From: AA29 sp041481445
GTDB lineage: Bacteria; Acidobacteriota; Vicinamibacteria; Fen-336
Assembly (NCBI GenBank): GCA_041481445.1
Contig: JBGPBV010000010.1
Span: forward strand, 1-64,000
Direction: 5' to 3'
DNA length: 64,000 nt
In this document: positions 16,692 to 24,218 of the stretch, piece by piece
Layout: the number at the start of each line of letters is the position of its first letter
How positions within the stretch are numbered: position 1 is the first letter of the stretch
The notes under the pieces: generated by a model
The model's database searches: none
Told to the model about the DNA's origin: nothing
The model's input: only the letters and a program-made list of their open reading frames with translations
Program-made: the position numbers and the translations under genes

Positions 16692-18524
16692 TCACGGCCT
16701 CTCGTCGGGCAGCGGGGGCAGGTCGGCGGGCACGGGGCCGGTGGTGGGGGTGACGGCCAGGCTCTCGTAGCTCGGAATGAACGTGACCGGATGCGCGCGC
16801 ATGAAGTCGTCCTGCAGCATCTCGGTCAGGATCCGGCCCTCCATGTCGCGCGCGACGGGAAGGCCCATCAGGTACAGGATGGTCGGGGCCAGGTCGAGCA
16901 CGGAGGCCGAGCCCAGCCGCGCCCCCGGCCGGATGCCGTCCCCCATGGCCAGGATCACGCCGTCCGGCGCGTCCGCGTGCGTCCCGCTCGCCCAGCGGTC
17001 GCCGGTCAGGGATTCCAGGGCGCGGCGCCACTGGGGCAGCGGCTCCATGCCGTAGGCGGAGACCACGATGAGGACCTCGCCCGGCCGCACTCCCTGCGCG
17101 ACCTCCCCCACCGCCTGGGCCAGGAAGGCGACGTAGGCGTCCATCACGTTCCCGTAGCGCCGGCGCTCCTCCGGCCGCACGTCGCCGAAGGCGTCCGGGC
17201 GCGCGAAGCGCAGGAAGGTGTGGCCGACCACGTCCAGGCCGCGGAAGTAGGTCGTGAAGAGCGGCGGATCGTAGGCCGCGCGCAGCACGGCGCCGCCGCG
17301 CTGGTAGGTGAGGTCGGGGGCGAGCGCGCGCTCCAGGAGCTCGCGGCGCCAGGGCAGGTCGTCCCCCGGGAAGTCGACCCCGAGGTCCACGAAGGAGGCG
17401 ATGAGGCCGCGGTCCACGCCTTCCGGGTCGACGGCGCGGGCCCGCACCTCCTCGGCCAGGTCGCGCGGGTGCAACGCGTCCGCCGCGCGCGCGGGGTCGT
17501 GCTGGAACAGGTGGAAGTAGGGCGTGAGCATGAAGGCCTCGATCCGCTCCGGCGGATAGGTCCCCCAGGCCCGCACCACGCCCGCGGGGATGCCGAAGGC
17601 GTTGACGGCGTTCCAGAGCGCGCGGCGGTGCCGCGAGGCGGAGGTGATGGGCGCGGTCGAGACCCGGCCCGCCCGCTCGAGCAGGCCCACCAGCGCCCCC
17701 TTGGGCAGCAGCTCGTACACGGTCGGGGAGCCGCGCAGCCGGTAGGTCGCGAAGCTCTTCACTCCGTGATCGCGGGGGAGCCGCCCGGTGAAGATGCTGG
17801 TCCAGATGGGCGGCGCCTCCGTGGGACGGAGGGTGGCCAGCGGGCCATGGGCACCGCGACGCATCATCTGGGCGAAGGCGGGCAGGCCGCCGCGGGCGAT
17901 GCCCGCCCGCACCGGCTCCAGGCCGAGGCCGTCGATGCCGATCAGGATCACGCGGCGAGTGGGGGTCACGGGCTCGGTGGCGAAGGGAACGGGGGCCGGC
18001 CGTCTCGCCGGCACCGGGCGCAGGGCCAGCGGCAGGACCAGCGCGGAGGCGGAGGCGAGCACGACGAGGGCGGCGGAGACGCCACGGCCGCGCGAGGGAA
18101 AGAGCATGGCGTCGATGGCGACCGCGAGCAGCACGAGCGCGGACAGGGTCAGCGCCACCGCGGAGGCGGCCAGGGGCGAGAGGACCTCCAGCGGCACGGA
18201 ATGGCGATAGCTCACGAGGTTGAGCCAGAAGGCGGCCGCCGCCGCCGCGATCGCGACCAGGGAGGCGGTGGTGAAGCCGGGCAGGGCCTCCAGCGGCGGG
18301 CGCGCCGCCCGCGGCCAGCCCGGCAGCGCGGCCGAGACCACCACCACGATCCAGAGGCCGGGCAGGGCGAGCGCGGCCCAGGGGACGAGGAGCGCGGCGA
18401 GGAGGGCCGGCCCGTCGAGGCGCAGGGTGACCTCCGGGTTCAGGAACAGCGTGAGCAGGACGAGGTCGCCGGCCAGGAGAAGGGCGGCCAGGCCCGCCGC
18501 CGCCCACGTCCGCGAAGGAGGCAT
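16692..18524 (-). CDS. Membrane-anchored type I phosphodiesterase/alkaline phosphatase-fold protein with altered metal site
   Basis: A 610-residue protein. Residues 1-170 contain four to five membrane helices; the rest is an alkaline phosphatase-superfamily domain outside the membrane. Visible: LIGIDGLG (Asp198), the nucleophile region PPIWTSIFTG (Thr242), GLDVVGHTF (Asp and His of one metal site), and a late SGTHADAPDG His. The usual SDHG motif supplying two zinc ligands reads SAYGME instead, so one metal site seems incomplete. Likely a phosphodiesterase or phosphotransferase on lipid or nucleotide substrates, or a non-catalytic relative. First gene of the minus-strand csaA-pyrRBC run. Confidence 0.82.
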   Translation of the reverse strand: MPPSRTWAAAGLAALLLAGDLVLLTLFLNPEVTLRLDGPALLAALLVPWAALALPGLWIVVVVSAALPGWPRAARPPLEALPGFTTASLVAIAAAAAAFWLNLVSYRHSVPLEVLSPLAASAVALTLSALVLLAVAIDAMLFPSRGRGVSAALVVLASASALVLPLALRPVPARRPAPVPFATEPVTPTRRVILIGIDGLGLEPVRAGIARGGLPAFAQMMRRGAHGPLATLRPTEAPPIWTSIFTGRLPRDHGVKSFATYRLRGSPTVYELLPKGALVGLLERAGRVSTAPITSASRHRRALWNAVNAFGIPAGVVRAWGTYPPERIEAFMLTPYFHLFQHDPARAADALHPRDLAEEVRARAVDPEGVDRGLIASFVDLGVDFPGDDLPWRRELLERALAPDLTYQRGGAVLRAAYDPPLFTTYFRGLDVVGHTFLRFARPDAFGDVRPEERRRYGNVMDAYVAFLAQAVGEVAQGVRPGEVLIVVSAYGMEPLPQWRRALESLTGDRWASGTHADAPDGVILAMGDGIRPGARLGSASVLDLAPTILYLMGLPVARDMEGRILTEMLQDDFMRAHPVTFIPSYESLAVTPTTGPVPADLPPLPDERP

Positions 18525-18532
18525 CCTGGAGG

Positions 18533-18561
18533 AGTGTAATCGCGCGAGGCCGCGCTATCAT
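18533..18561. promoter_or_regulatory. Divergent promoter region between the phosphodiesterase-like gene and pyrK
   Basis: Only 46 bases separate the two start codons. On the minus strand TACACT (18533-18538) lies eight bases before the ATG at 18524; on the plus strand TATCAT (18556-18561) lies nine bases before the ATG at 18571. Both would give near-leaderless mRNAs and may control the two halves of the pyr locus together. No strong -35 is seen for either. Confidence 0.45.
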
Positions 18562-18570
18562 CGCGAGCGG

Positions 18571-19461
18571 ATGCCGAGCGACTCGCCCTTCACGGCCGCC
18601 AATCGCGAGGCTGCCCTCGTGCGGCGCCAGGCGCTCGACGGGCCGTACGTGCTGCTCACGTTCGAGCATCCCGAGGTCGCGCACCGGGCACGCGCCGGGC
18701 AGTTCGTGATGATCAAGGCCGGCACCTCCGCGGAGCCGCCGCTGAGGCGGCCCTTCTCGGTCCTCGGCGTGGACCCCGAGGCGGGCACCTTCAGCCTGTT
18801 CCTCAAGGCGATCGGCCCGGGCACGCGCGCGCTGGCCGGCCTCGCTCCCGGCGAGCTGGCGCAGTGCCTGGGACCCCTGGGGCGGCCGTTCACGGCGCCG
18901 GCCCCCGATCACGAGGCCCTCCTCGTGGCCGGCGGTTACGGCATCGCGCCTTTCCATCTCTTCGCCGAGGAGCGCCGGCGCGCGGGCGGACGGGCACGGG
19001 TCTTCTACGGCGGCCGCACCGCCGCCGACCTCCAGGTCCAGCAGCCGTTCGCGGCCATGGGCATCCCCCTGGTGGCGGCCACCGACGACGGGAGCCTCGG
19101 GCATCACGGACGCGTGACGGAGGCGGTCGAGCGGTACCTGGACACCACTCCCGGTCCGGTCACGCTCTACGCCTGCGGGCCGGACGCGATGCTGCACGCG
19201 GTGGCGCGGCTGGCCGCGCGCCGTGGGCTGCCCGCGCAGGTGAGCCTCGACCCCTGGATGGGCTGCGGGATCGGCACCTGCCTCGGCTGCGTGGTCTGGA
19301 TCCAGTCGAGGGCCGAGCCGCGGCCGCGCTACCGATGCGCGTGCACCGAGGGACCCGTCTTCGACGCGCGCGAGGTCGTCTGGCCGGGCGACGAGGCCTC
19401 GCCCGCGCGCCGCGACGAGCTGGCGGCGCCGGCGGCGGCGGCGGCCACGGAGGCGCGATGA
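18571..19461 (+). CDS. pyrK: Dihydroorotate dehydrogenase electron transfer subunit
   Basis: A 296-residue ferredoxin-reductase-like flavoprotein. It has an FAD domain (RRPFSVLGVD), an NAD domain (LLVAGGYGIAPFHLF, YACGPDAML) and a C-terminal [2Fe-2S] cluster ligated by the cysteines of GCGIGTCLGC and the later Cys of YRCACTEG. It passes electrons from dihydroorotate, via PyrD, to NAD+. The start is the ATG at 18571, just after a -10-like box; longer readings run into the divergent gene. It is somewhat longer than Bacillus PyrK (256) because of an Ala-rich tail. ATGA overlap with pyrD. Confidence 0.94.
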   Translation: MPSDSPFTAANREAALVRRQALDGPYVLLTFEHPEVAHRARAGQFVMIKAGTSAEPPLRRPFSVLGVDPEAGTFSLFLKAIGPGTRALAGLAPGELAQCLGPLGRPFTAPAPDHEALLVAGGYGIAPFHLFAEERRRAGGRARVFYGGRTAADLQVQQPFAAMGIPLVAATDDGSLGHHGRVTEAVERYLDTTPGPVTLYACGPDAMLHAVARLAARRGLPAQVSLDPWMGCGIGTCLGCVVWIQSRAEPRPRYRCACTEGPVFDAREVVWPGDEASPARRDELAAPAAAAATEAR

Positions 19462-20423
19462 GCGCCGCCACCGCCACCGTGCCGCGGCTGGCCGTCGAGA
19501 TCGGCGCCCTGCGGCTCAAGAACCCGCTCCTGGCCGCCTCGGGGACGTTCGGCTACGGGGTCGAGTGCGCGGGCCTCCTCGACCTCTCGTCGCTCGGCGG
19601 CCTCGTCACGAAGGGCCTGTATCTCGAGCCGCGCGACGGGTGCCCGACCCCGCGCATCGTGGAGACGCCGTCCGGCCTGCTCAACGCCATCGGGCTGCAG
19701 GGCGTGGGCGTGCGCGCCTTCGTGGAGAAGGTCCTGCCCGCGCTGCGCGCCTACGACACGGCGGTGCTGGTCAACGTCTGCGGGGACACCGTGGAAGAGT
19801 ACGCGGAGGTCACGCGCATCGTCGACCAGGCGGAGGGCGTGGCCGGGGTCGAGATCAACATCTCCTGCCCGAACGTCAAGAAGGGCGGAATGGCCTTCGG
19901 GGGCGATCCGCGCCTGACCTCGGAGGTCGTCTCCGCGGTGCGCCGCGCCACGCGGCTCTCCGTGATCCCCAAGCTCTCGCCCAACGTGGCCGACATCGCG
20001 GTGTTCGCGCGGGTCTCGGAGGAGGCGGGCGCGGACGCCCTCTCCTGCATCAACACCCTGCTCGGCCTCGCCATCGACGTCGAGGCGCGCCGGCCCCGGC
20101 TCGCCTTCGGCACCGGCGGCCTCTCCGGCCCCGCCATCCGTCCCATCGCCGTCCGCATGGCCTGGCAGGCCGCGCGCGCGGTGAAGATCCCGGTGATCGG
20201 CATCGGCGGGATCGCCTCCGCCGCGGACGCCCTCGAGTTCCTGATCGCGGGGTGCCGCGCCGTGCAGATCGGGACCGCGAACTTCGTGGACCCCGGCATC
20301 TACGACCGCGTGCGCGCCGGCCTCGAGGACTACCTGCGCCGGCACGGCCTGGACGACGTCAATCGCGTGGTGGGCACGCTCCGCTATCCGGGCCTGCCCG
20401 CCGCGGAGGAGCTCGGAGGATGA
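19458..20423 (+). CDS. pyrD: Dihydroorotate dehydrogenase, class 1B catalytic subunit
   Basis: A 321-residue FMN-binding barrel that oxidises dihydroorotate to orotate. NPLLAASGTFGYG, the NAIGLQ loop, and NISCPNVKKGG with the catalytic Cys that defines class 1 enzymes are visible, as are PVIGIGGIASAADALEF and VQIGTANFVDPG of the FMN phosphate site. The pyrK neighbour upstream makes it class 1B, using NAD+. Start overlaps the pyrK stop; its own stop overlaps the pyrF start (ATGA). Confidence 0.96.
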   Translation: MSAATATVPRLAVEIGALRLKNPLLAASGTFGYGVECAGLLDLSSLGGLVTKGLYLEPRDGCPTPRIVETPSGLLNAIGLQGVGVRAFVEKVLPALRAYDTAVLVNVCGDTVEEYAEVTRIVDQAEGVAGVEINISCPNVKKGGMAFGGDPRLTSEVVSAVRRATRLSVIPKLSPNVADIAVFARVSEEAGADALSCINTLLGLAIDVEARRPRLAFGTGGLSGPAIRPIAVRMAWQAARAVKIPVIGIGGIASAADALEFLIAGCRAVQIGTANFVDPGIYDRVRAGLEDYLRRHGLDDVNRVVGTLRYPGLPAAEELGG

Positions 20424-21115
20424 CACCGCGCGACCGCCTCATCGTCGCCCTCGACGTGCCTGACGCCGCCACCGCGCGGGCCATGGTCGATCGCCTGGCC
20501 GGCAAGGTGGGGATGTTCAAGGTGGGCAGCCAGATCTTCACCGCCGCCGGCCCCGAGTTCGTCCGCGAGGTGCTCGCCCGCGGGGAGAAGGTCTTCCTGG
20601 ACCTCAAGTACCACGACATCCCGAACACGGTGGCGGGGGCGGTAAGCGGCGCCGGCCGGCTCGGGGTGTCCCTCCTGACCGTGCACGCGCTGGGGGGGAA
20701 GGAGATGCTGGAGGCGGCGGTGGGCGCGCTGCCCGCGATGGGCATCCGGCTGCTCGCGATCACCGTCCTCACGAGCCACGACGAGGGGACCCTCCACACG
20801 GTCGGCGTGGGCGGCTCCATTGCCGACTCCGTGCGCCGGCTGGCCCTCCTCGCCCGTGACGCCGGCGCCGACGGCGTGGTGGCCTCGCCGCACGAGATCG
20901 CGCTCGTCCGCGAGGCCTGCGGGCCCGATTTCCTCATCGTGACGCCGGGCATCCGGTCCGCGGGCGCCGGGCGGGGGGACCAGGCGCGCACGGCGACCCC
21001 GGCCGCGGCCCTGGCCGCCGGCGCCGACTACATCGTCGTGGGCCGGCCCATCCTGGAGGCGGCCGACCCCGCCGCCGCCGCCGCCGCGGTCGTGAAGGAG
21101 ATCTCGGCGCACTGA
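20420..21115 (+). CDS. pyrF: Orotidine 5'-phosphate decarboxylase
   Basis: A 231-residue barrel that decarboxylates OMP to UMP, the last step of de novo synthesis. The N-terminal LIVALDVPD, the catalytic FLDLKYHDIPNTV (Asp-Lys-x-x-Asp), VTPGIRSAGA and YIVVGRPI are all canonical. Preceded by a good GGAGG within the end of pyrD. With pyrB, pyrC, pyrK and pyrD this supplies all steps except carAB and pyrE, which are not in the window. Confidence 0.97.
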   Translation: MTPRDRLIVALDVPDAATARAMVDRLAGKVGMFKVGSQIFTAAGPEFVREVLARGEKVFLDLKYHDIPNTVAGAVSGAGRLGVSLLTVHALGGKEMLEAAVGALPAMGIRLLAITVLTSHDEGTLHTVGVGGSIADSVRRLALLARDAGADGVVASPHEIALVREACGPDFLIVTPGIRSAGAGRGDQARTATPAAALAAGADYIVVGRPILEAADPAAAAAAVVKEISAH

Positions 21116-21123
21116 GCGCGGGC

Positions 21124-21143
21124 GGGCCGCGGTCCCGCGGTCC
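21124..21143 (+). terminator. GC-rich hairpin after pyrF
   Basis: GGGCCGCGG and CCGCGGTCC can pair over nine bases (one G-T wobble) just after the pyrF stop. There is no T-run, so intrinsic termination is uncertain. Confidence 0.35.
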
Positions 21144-21191
21144 GTCCGTTGGCATCGCCCTTGCTGGTCATCGGGACCAAGGGGGTGGACC

Positions 21192-22034
21192 GTGCGATGG
21201 AGTGAAGGGCGTCGCAGCGACAACGTGGTGGACGCGCGCGGGCGGGGCCTCCCGATCGCGGGCGGCGGCATCGGCATCGCGGTGCTGGCGCTGGTCGTCT
21301 ACCTCATGGGCGGAGACCCCCACGTCGTGCTCCAGAACACCCAGACCGCGCAACCGGCGGCCCCCCAGGGGGGTCCTCAAGCGCAGGACGAGATGTCGCA
21401 GTTCGTCTCCGTGGTGCTGGCCGACACCGAGGACACCTGGACCGCGATCTTCAAGCAGAAGTACGGCCGTTCCTACGAGGATCCCAAGCTCGTCCTCTTC
21501 ACGGGAGCCGTGCAATCGGCCTGCGGGTTCGCGCAGTCGGCCACCGGCCCCTTCTACTGCCCCAACGACCAGCGGGTGTATCTCGACCTGGCGTTCTTCC
21601 GCGAGCTGCGCCAGCGGTTCTCGGCTCCCGGCGACTTCGCGGAGGCCTACGTGATCGCGCACGAGGTCGGCCATCACGTGCAGAACCAGCTCGGGATCTT
21701 CGAAAAGGTGAGCGCGGCCCAGCAGCGCGGCAGCCGCGCGGCCGCGAACGCGCTGTCCGTACGCCTGGAGCTGCAGGCGGACTGCCTGGCCGGCGTGTGG
21801 GGAAACCACGCGCAGCGGGCCCGGAACATCCTGGAGCCCGGCGACATCGACGAAGCCCTCAACGCGGCCAGCGCGATCGGCGACGACCGGCTCCAGAAGC
21901 AGGCGAAGGGCTACGTGGTGCCGGAGTCGTTCACCCACGGCAGCTCCGCCCAGCGGCAGGGTTGGTTCCGGCGGGGATTCGAGGCGGGCACGATCGAGTC
22001 CTGCGACACGTTCGCGAGCCGCGGCTCGGACTGA
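21192..22034 (+). CDS. YpfJ-family neutral zinc metallopeptidase
   Basis: A 280-residue protein with one membrane helix near residues 25-42, then an extracytoplasmic zinc domain. The sequence after the helix follows the YpfJ/KPN_01226 family: FVSVVLADTEDTW, the cysteines of QSACGFAQ and FYCPNDQRVY, and the zinc motif AYVIAHEVGHHVQ with the following ELQADCLAGVW. The substrate is unknown in this family. The start is GTG, preceded by AAGGGGGTGG at 21179-21188, a convincing Shine-Dalgarno. It stands alone between pyrF and the MFS gene. Confidence 0.9.
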   Translation: MRWSEGRRSDNVVDARGRGLPIAGGGIGIAVLALVVYLMGGDPHVVLQNTQTAQPAAPQGGPQAQDEMSQFVSVVLADTEDTWTAIFKQKYGRSYEDPKLVLFTGAVQSACGFAQSATGPFYCPNDQRVYLDLAFFRELRQRFSAPGDFAEAYVIAHEVGHHVQNQLGIFEKVSAAQQRGSRAAANALSVRLELQADCLAGVWGNHAQRARNILEPGDIDEALNAASAIGDDRLQKQAKGYVVPESFTHGSSAQRQGWFRRGFEAGTIESCDTFASRGSD

Positions 22035-22099
22035 CGGCCGGTCTCGCTCGGCCGTCTTGAACCCCGCGTCCAGTCGGGGCAGGATGCGGCGCGCCCGAC

Positions 22100-23416
22100 A
22101 TGCGACAGCCTCGGCCGGCCTGGACCCTGCTCGTCCTGTTCCTGCTCAACACGCTGAACTTCTTCGACCGCACCGTGCTGGGCGCGGTCGTGGAGCCGCT
22201 CCGCCGCGAATGGGCCCTGACCGACGCGCAGGTCGGCGCGATCGGGACCGCGTTCACTCTCCTCTACGCCGTGGTCGGTCTGCCGCTGGGCCGCCTGGCC
22301 GACGCCGGGACGCGGACCGTCCTCCTCGGTGCGGGGGCGCTGCTGTGGAGCGCCATGACCGCGGCCTCGGGCCTGGCGTCGAGCTTCGCCTCTCTCTTCG
22401 CAGCCCGGATGGCGGTGGGCGTGGGCGAGGCGGCGTGCGCGCCCGCGGCCACGTCGCTCATCGGCGACCTCTTTCCGTCCGCGCGGCGGGGACGCGCGAC
22501 CGCGGTCTTCATGCTCGGCCTCCCGCTCGGGGTCGGCCTCAGCTATGCGATCGGCGGCGCGGTCGCGCAGGCCTGGGGATGGCGCGCGGCCTTCCTGGCC
22601 GCCGGCCTCCCGGGCCTCGCCGTCGGCCTCCTCTGCTTCGCCCTGCCCGAGCCGCCGCGGGGCGCGGCCGAGGCGCATCCGGTCGGCACGCGGCGGCGCT
22701 CCGTCTCCGCGATCGCGCTGCTGAGGGACACGCCGAGCCTCCTCTGGATCATCGCCTCCGGCGCCCTCTACAACTTCAACATGTATGCGCTGGCCACGTT
22801 CGTGCCCGCGCTGCTGACCCGCCACCACGGCCTGGGCGTCCGTGACGCGGGCGCGCTCTCGGGCGTGATGTTCGGCGTGTTCGGCGGCGCCGGCATGATG
22901 GTGGGCGGCTTCGTCGGGGACCGGGCGGCGGCCCGGGGTGAAGGAGGGCGCCTCCTCACTTCCGCCGTCGCCCTCGCCCTTTCCGTCCCGCTCACCGTCC
23001 TGTTCCTGGCCCAGCCGGGAGGGCAGGTGACGCGCGCGGTGGCCCTCCTCGGCCCGGCCCTGCTCCTCATGTACCTCTACTACGCCCCCGTCTACGCGAC
23101 GATCCAGGACGTCGTGGAGCCGGCCCGCCGCGGCACCGCGATGGCGGTCTACTTCTTCGCGATGTACCTGCTCGGCGCGTCGCTGGGCCCGGTGGGCACG
23201 GGGTGGCTCTCCGATCGACTGGCCGCGCGCGCAGCGGCCGCCCACGGCACGGCCGCTCTCACGGAGGCCTTTCGCGCGGAGGGGCTCCACCAGGCGATGT
23301 ACGTCGTGCCCGCCCTCAACGCCGTGCTCGCGCTCGTCCTCCTCTCCGGCTCCCGCGCGGCCGTCCGCGATCGGCGGCGCTTGAGCGCGTGGATGGCGGA
23401 AGCGCCGGCCTCTTGA
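22100..23416 (+). CDS. MFS transporter, Spinster-like
   Basis: A 438-residue inner-membrane transporter with twelve predicted helices. NTLNFFDRTVLGAVVEPL in helix 1, the cytoplasmic loop GRLADAGTRT between helices 2 and 3, and ARMAVGVGEAACAPAA in helix 4 resemble the Spns/Spinster branch. Members move lipids, sugars or organic acids; nothing here fixes the substrate. The ATG at 22100 gives a short cytoplasmic tail before helix 1. It follows YpfJ by 65 bases. Confidence 0.88.
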   Translation: MRQPRPAWTLLVLFLLNTLNFFDRTVLGAVVEPLRREWALTDAQVGAIGTAFTLLYAVVGLPLGRLADAGTRTVLLGAGALLWSAMTAASGLASSFASLFAARMAVGVGEAACAPAATSLIGDLFPSARRGRATAVFMLGLPLGVGLSYAIGGAVAQAWGWRAAFLAAGLPGLAVGLLCFALPEPPRGAAEAHPVGTRRRSVSAIALLRDTPSLLWIIASGALYNFNMYALATFVPALLTRHHGLGVRDAGALSGVMFGVFGGAGMMVGGFVGDRAAARGEGGRLLTSAVALALSVPLTVLFLAQPGGQVTRAVALLGPALLLMYLYYAPVYATIQDVVEPARRGTAMAVYFFAMYLLGASLGPVGTGWLSDRLAARAAAAHGTAALTEAFRAEGLHQAMYVVPALNAVLALVLLSGSRAAVRDRRRLSAWMAEAPAS

Positions 23417-23536
23417 GCCGCCGCCGGGCGGTGTGACGCGCCGCACGGGGCGGCGGGCGGAGTGGCGCCGTGACGCGCGCACGCCCTACCATGGCGACCG
23501 TGAAACTCCCTCCTTTCCTGGCCGCACCGCGGCCCG

Positions 23537-23542
23537 AGGAGG
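23537..23542 (+). promoter_or_regulatory. Ribosome binding site of the collar protein gene
   Basis: AGGAGG four bases before the ATG at 23547. It decides the start over the in-frame upstream codon at 23433, which would add 38 residues before the signal peptide. Confidence 0.65.
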
Positions 23543-23546
23543 ATGG

Positions 23547-24140
23547 ATGAGAGGCGTATGGAAGGTCGGCGTGCTCGCGCTGGCGGCGATGGGGATCTCG
23601 TCGGGCCGCGCGGCCGCGCAGGATTGCATGATCGGCGAGGTCAAGATGTTCGCCGGCAACTTCGCCCCCAAGAGCTGGGCGCTGGCCCAGGGGCAGATCA
23701 TGGCCATCTCACAGAACACCGCGCTCTTCTCGATCCTGGGTACGACCTATGGCGGCAACGGGCAGACCACGTTCGCGCTGCCCGATCTCCGGTCGCGGTT
23801 CCCTATCGGCGTGGGGCAGGGAGCGGGGTTGAGCGACTATGTCGAGGGACAGCAGGGCGGAGTCGAGACCGTGACCCAGACCGTCAACGAGATGGCGCCC
23901 CACAATCACCTCCTGCAGGTCAGCTCCCTGCCGGGGACGCACATCCGGCCGCAGGGGCGTGTCCTGGCCAAGGTCGAGCCCAACACGGGGCCCAACATCT
24001 ACATCGACACCCCCGACATGACCATGAAGCCCGAGGCGATCACCACGACCGGGGGTGGCCAGCCGCAGACGAACGTCCCGCCCTACCTCGGCATCAACTT
24101 CATCATCTGCCTGGAAGGGATCTACCCCTCGCGCAACTGA
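23547..24140 (+). CDS. Secreted phage tail collar-domain (MdpB-like) protein
   Basis: A 197-residue protein. Residues 1-25 are a Sec signal peptide (MRGVWKVGVLALAAMG, cleavage after AAA). The body is a tail-collar domain: GEVKMFAGNFAPKSWALAQG, LFSILGTTYGGNG, FALPDLRSRFPIGVGQG, MAPHNHLLQ and a final PYLGINFIICLEG. In phages such domains form the short tail-fibre collar; free chromosomal copies (microcystin-dependent protein family) lack a known function. Two cysteines, one just after the signal and one near the end, may pair. No other phage gene is near, so this is a host-encoded secreted relative. Confidence 0.88.
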   Translation: MRGVWKVGVLALAAMGISSGRAAAQDCMIGEVKMFAGNFAPKSWALAQGQIMAISQNTALFSILGTTYGGNGQTTFALPDLRSRFPIGVGQGAGLSDYVEGQQGGVETVTQTVNEMAPHNHLLQVSSLPGTHIRPQGRVLAKVEPNTGPNIYIDTPDMTMKPEAITTTGGGQPQTNVPPYLGINFIICLEGIYPSRN

Positions 24141-24153
24141 GCCTTCCGCTTCA

Positions 24154-24183
24154 TTGACGCCGCCGTCACGGCGGTGCTACCCT
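24154..24183 (+). promoter_or_regulatory. Promoter of the cytochrome-FTR1 gene
   Basis: TTGACG at 24154-24159 and TACCCT at 24178-24183 with an 18-base spacer. The expected start is near 24190, inside the palindrome that follows. The spacer itself contains an inverted repeat CCGCCGT/ACGGCGG. Confidence 0.55.
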
Positions 24184-24185
24184 GT

Positions 24186-24218
24186 CAATTCTGAAAATGA
24201 AATCCATTTTCATAATTG
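24186..24218 (+). promoter_or_regulatory. Operator-like palindrome overlapping the FTR1 start codon
   Basis: A 33-base near-perfect palindrome. The inner arms are TGAAAATG and CATTTTCA around a 5-base centre, extended outward by CAATT/AATTG after one mismatched position. It is AT-rich in a very GC-rich genome and lies directly downstream of the -10, covering the likely transcription start and the ATG at 24197. Position and A/T-rich dyad resemble Fur-type or other metal-dependent repressor sites ahead of iron-uptake genes; the regulator itself is inferred. Confidence 0.7.

Noticed and set aside
16561..19197. 878-codon open frame on the minus strand through csaA and the phosphodiesterase gene
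   Set aside because: Low-complexity translation (Arg/Ala/Pro/Gly) that overlaps recognised genes in the correct frame.
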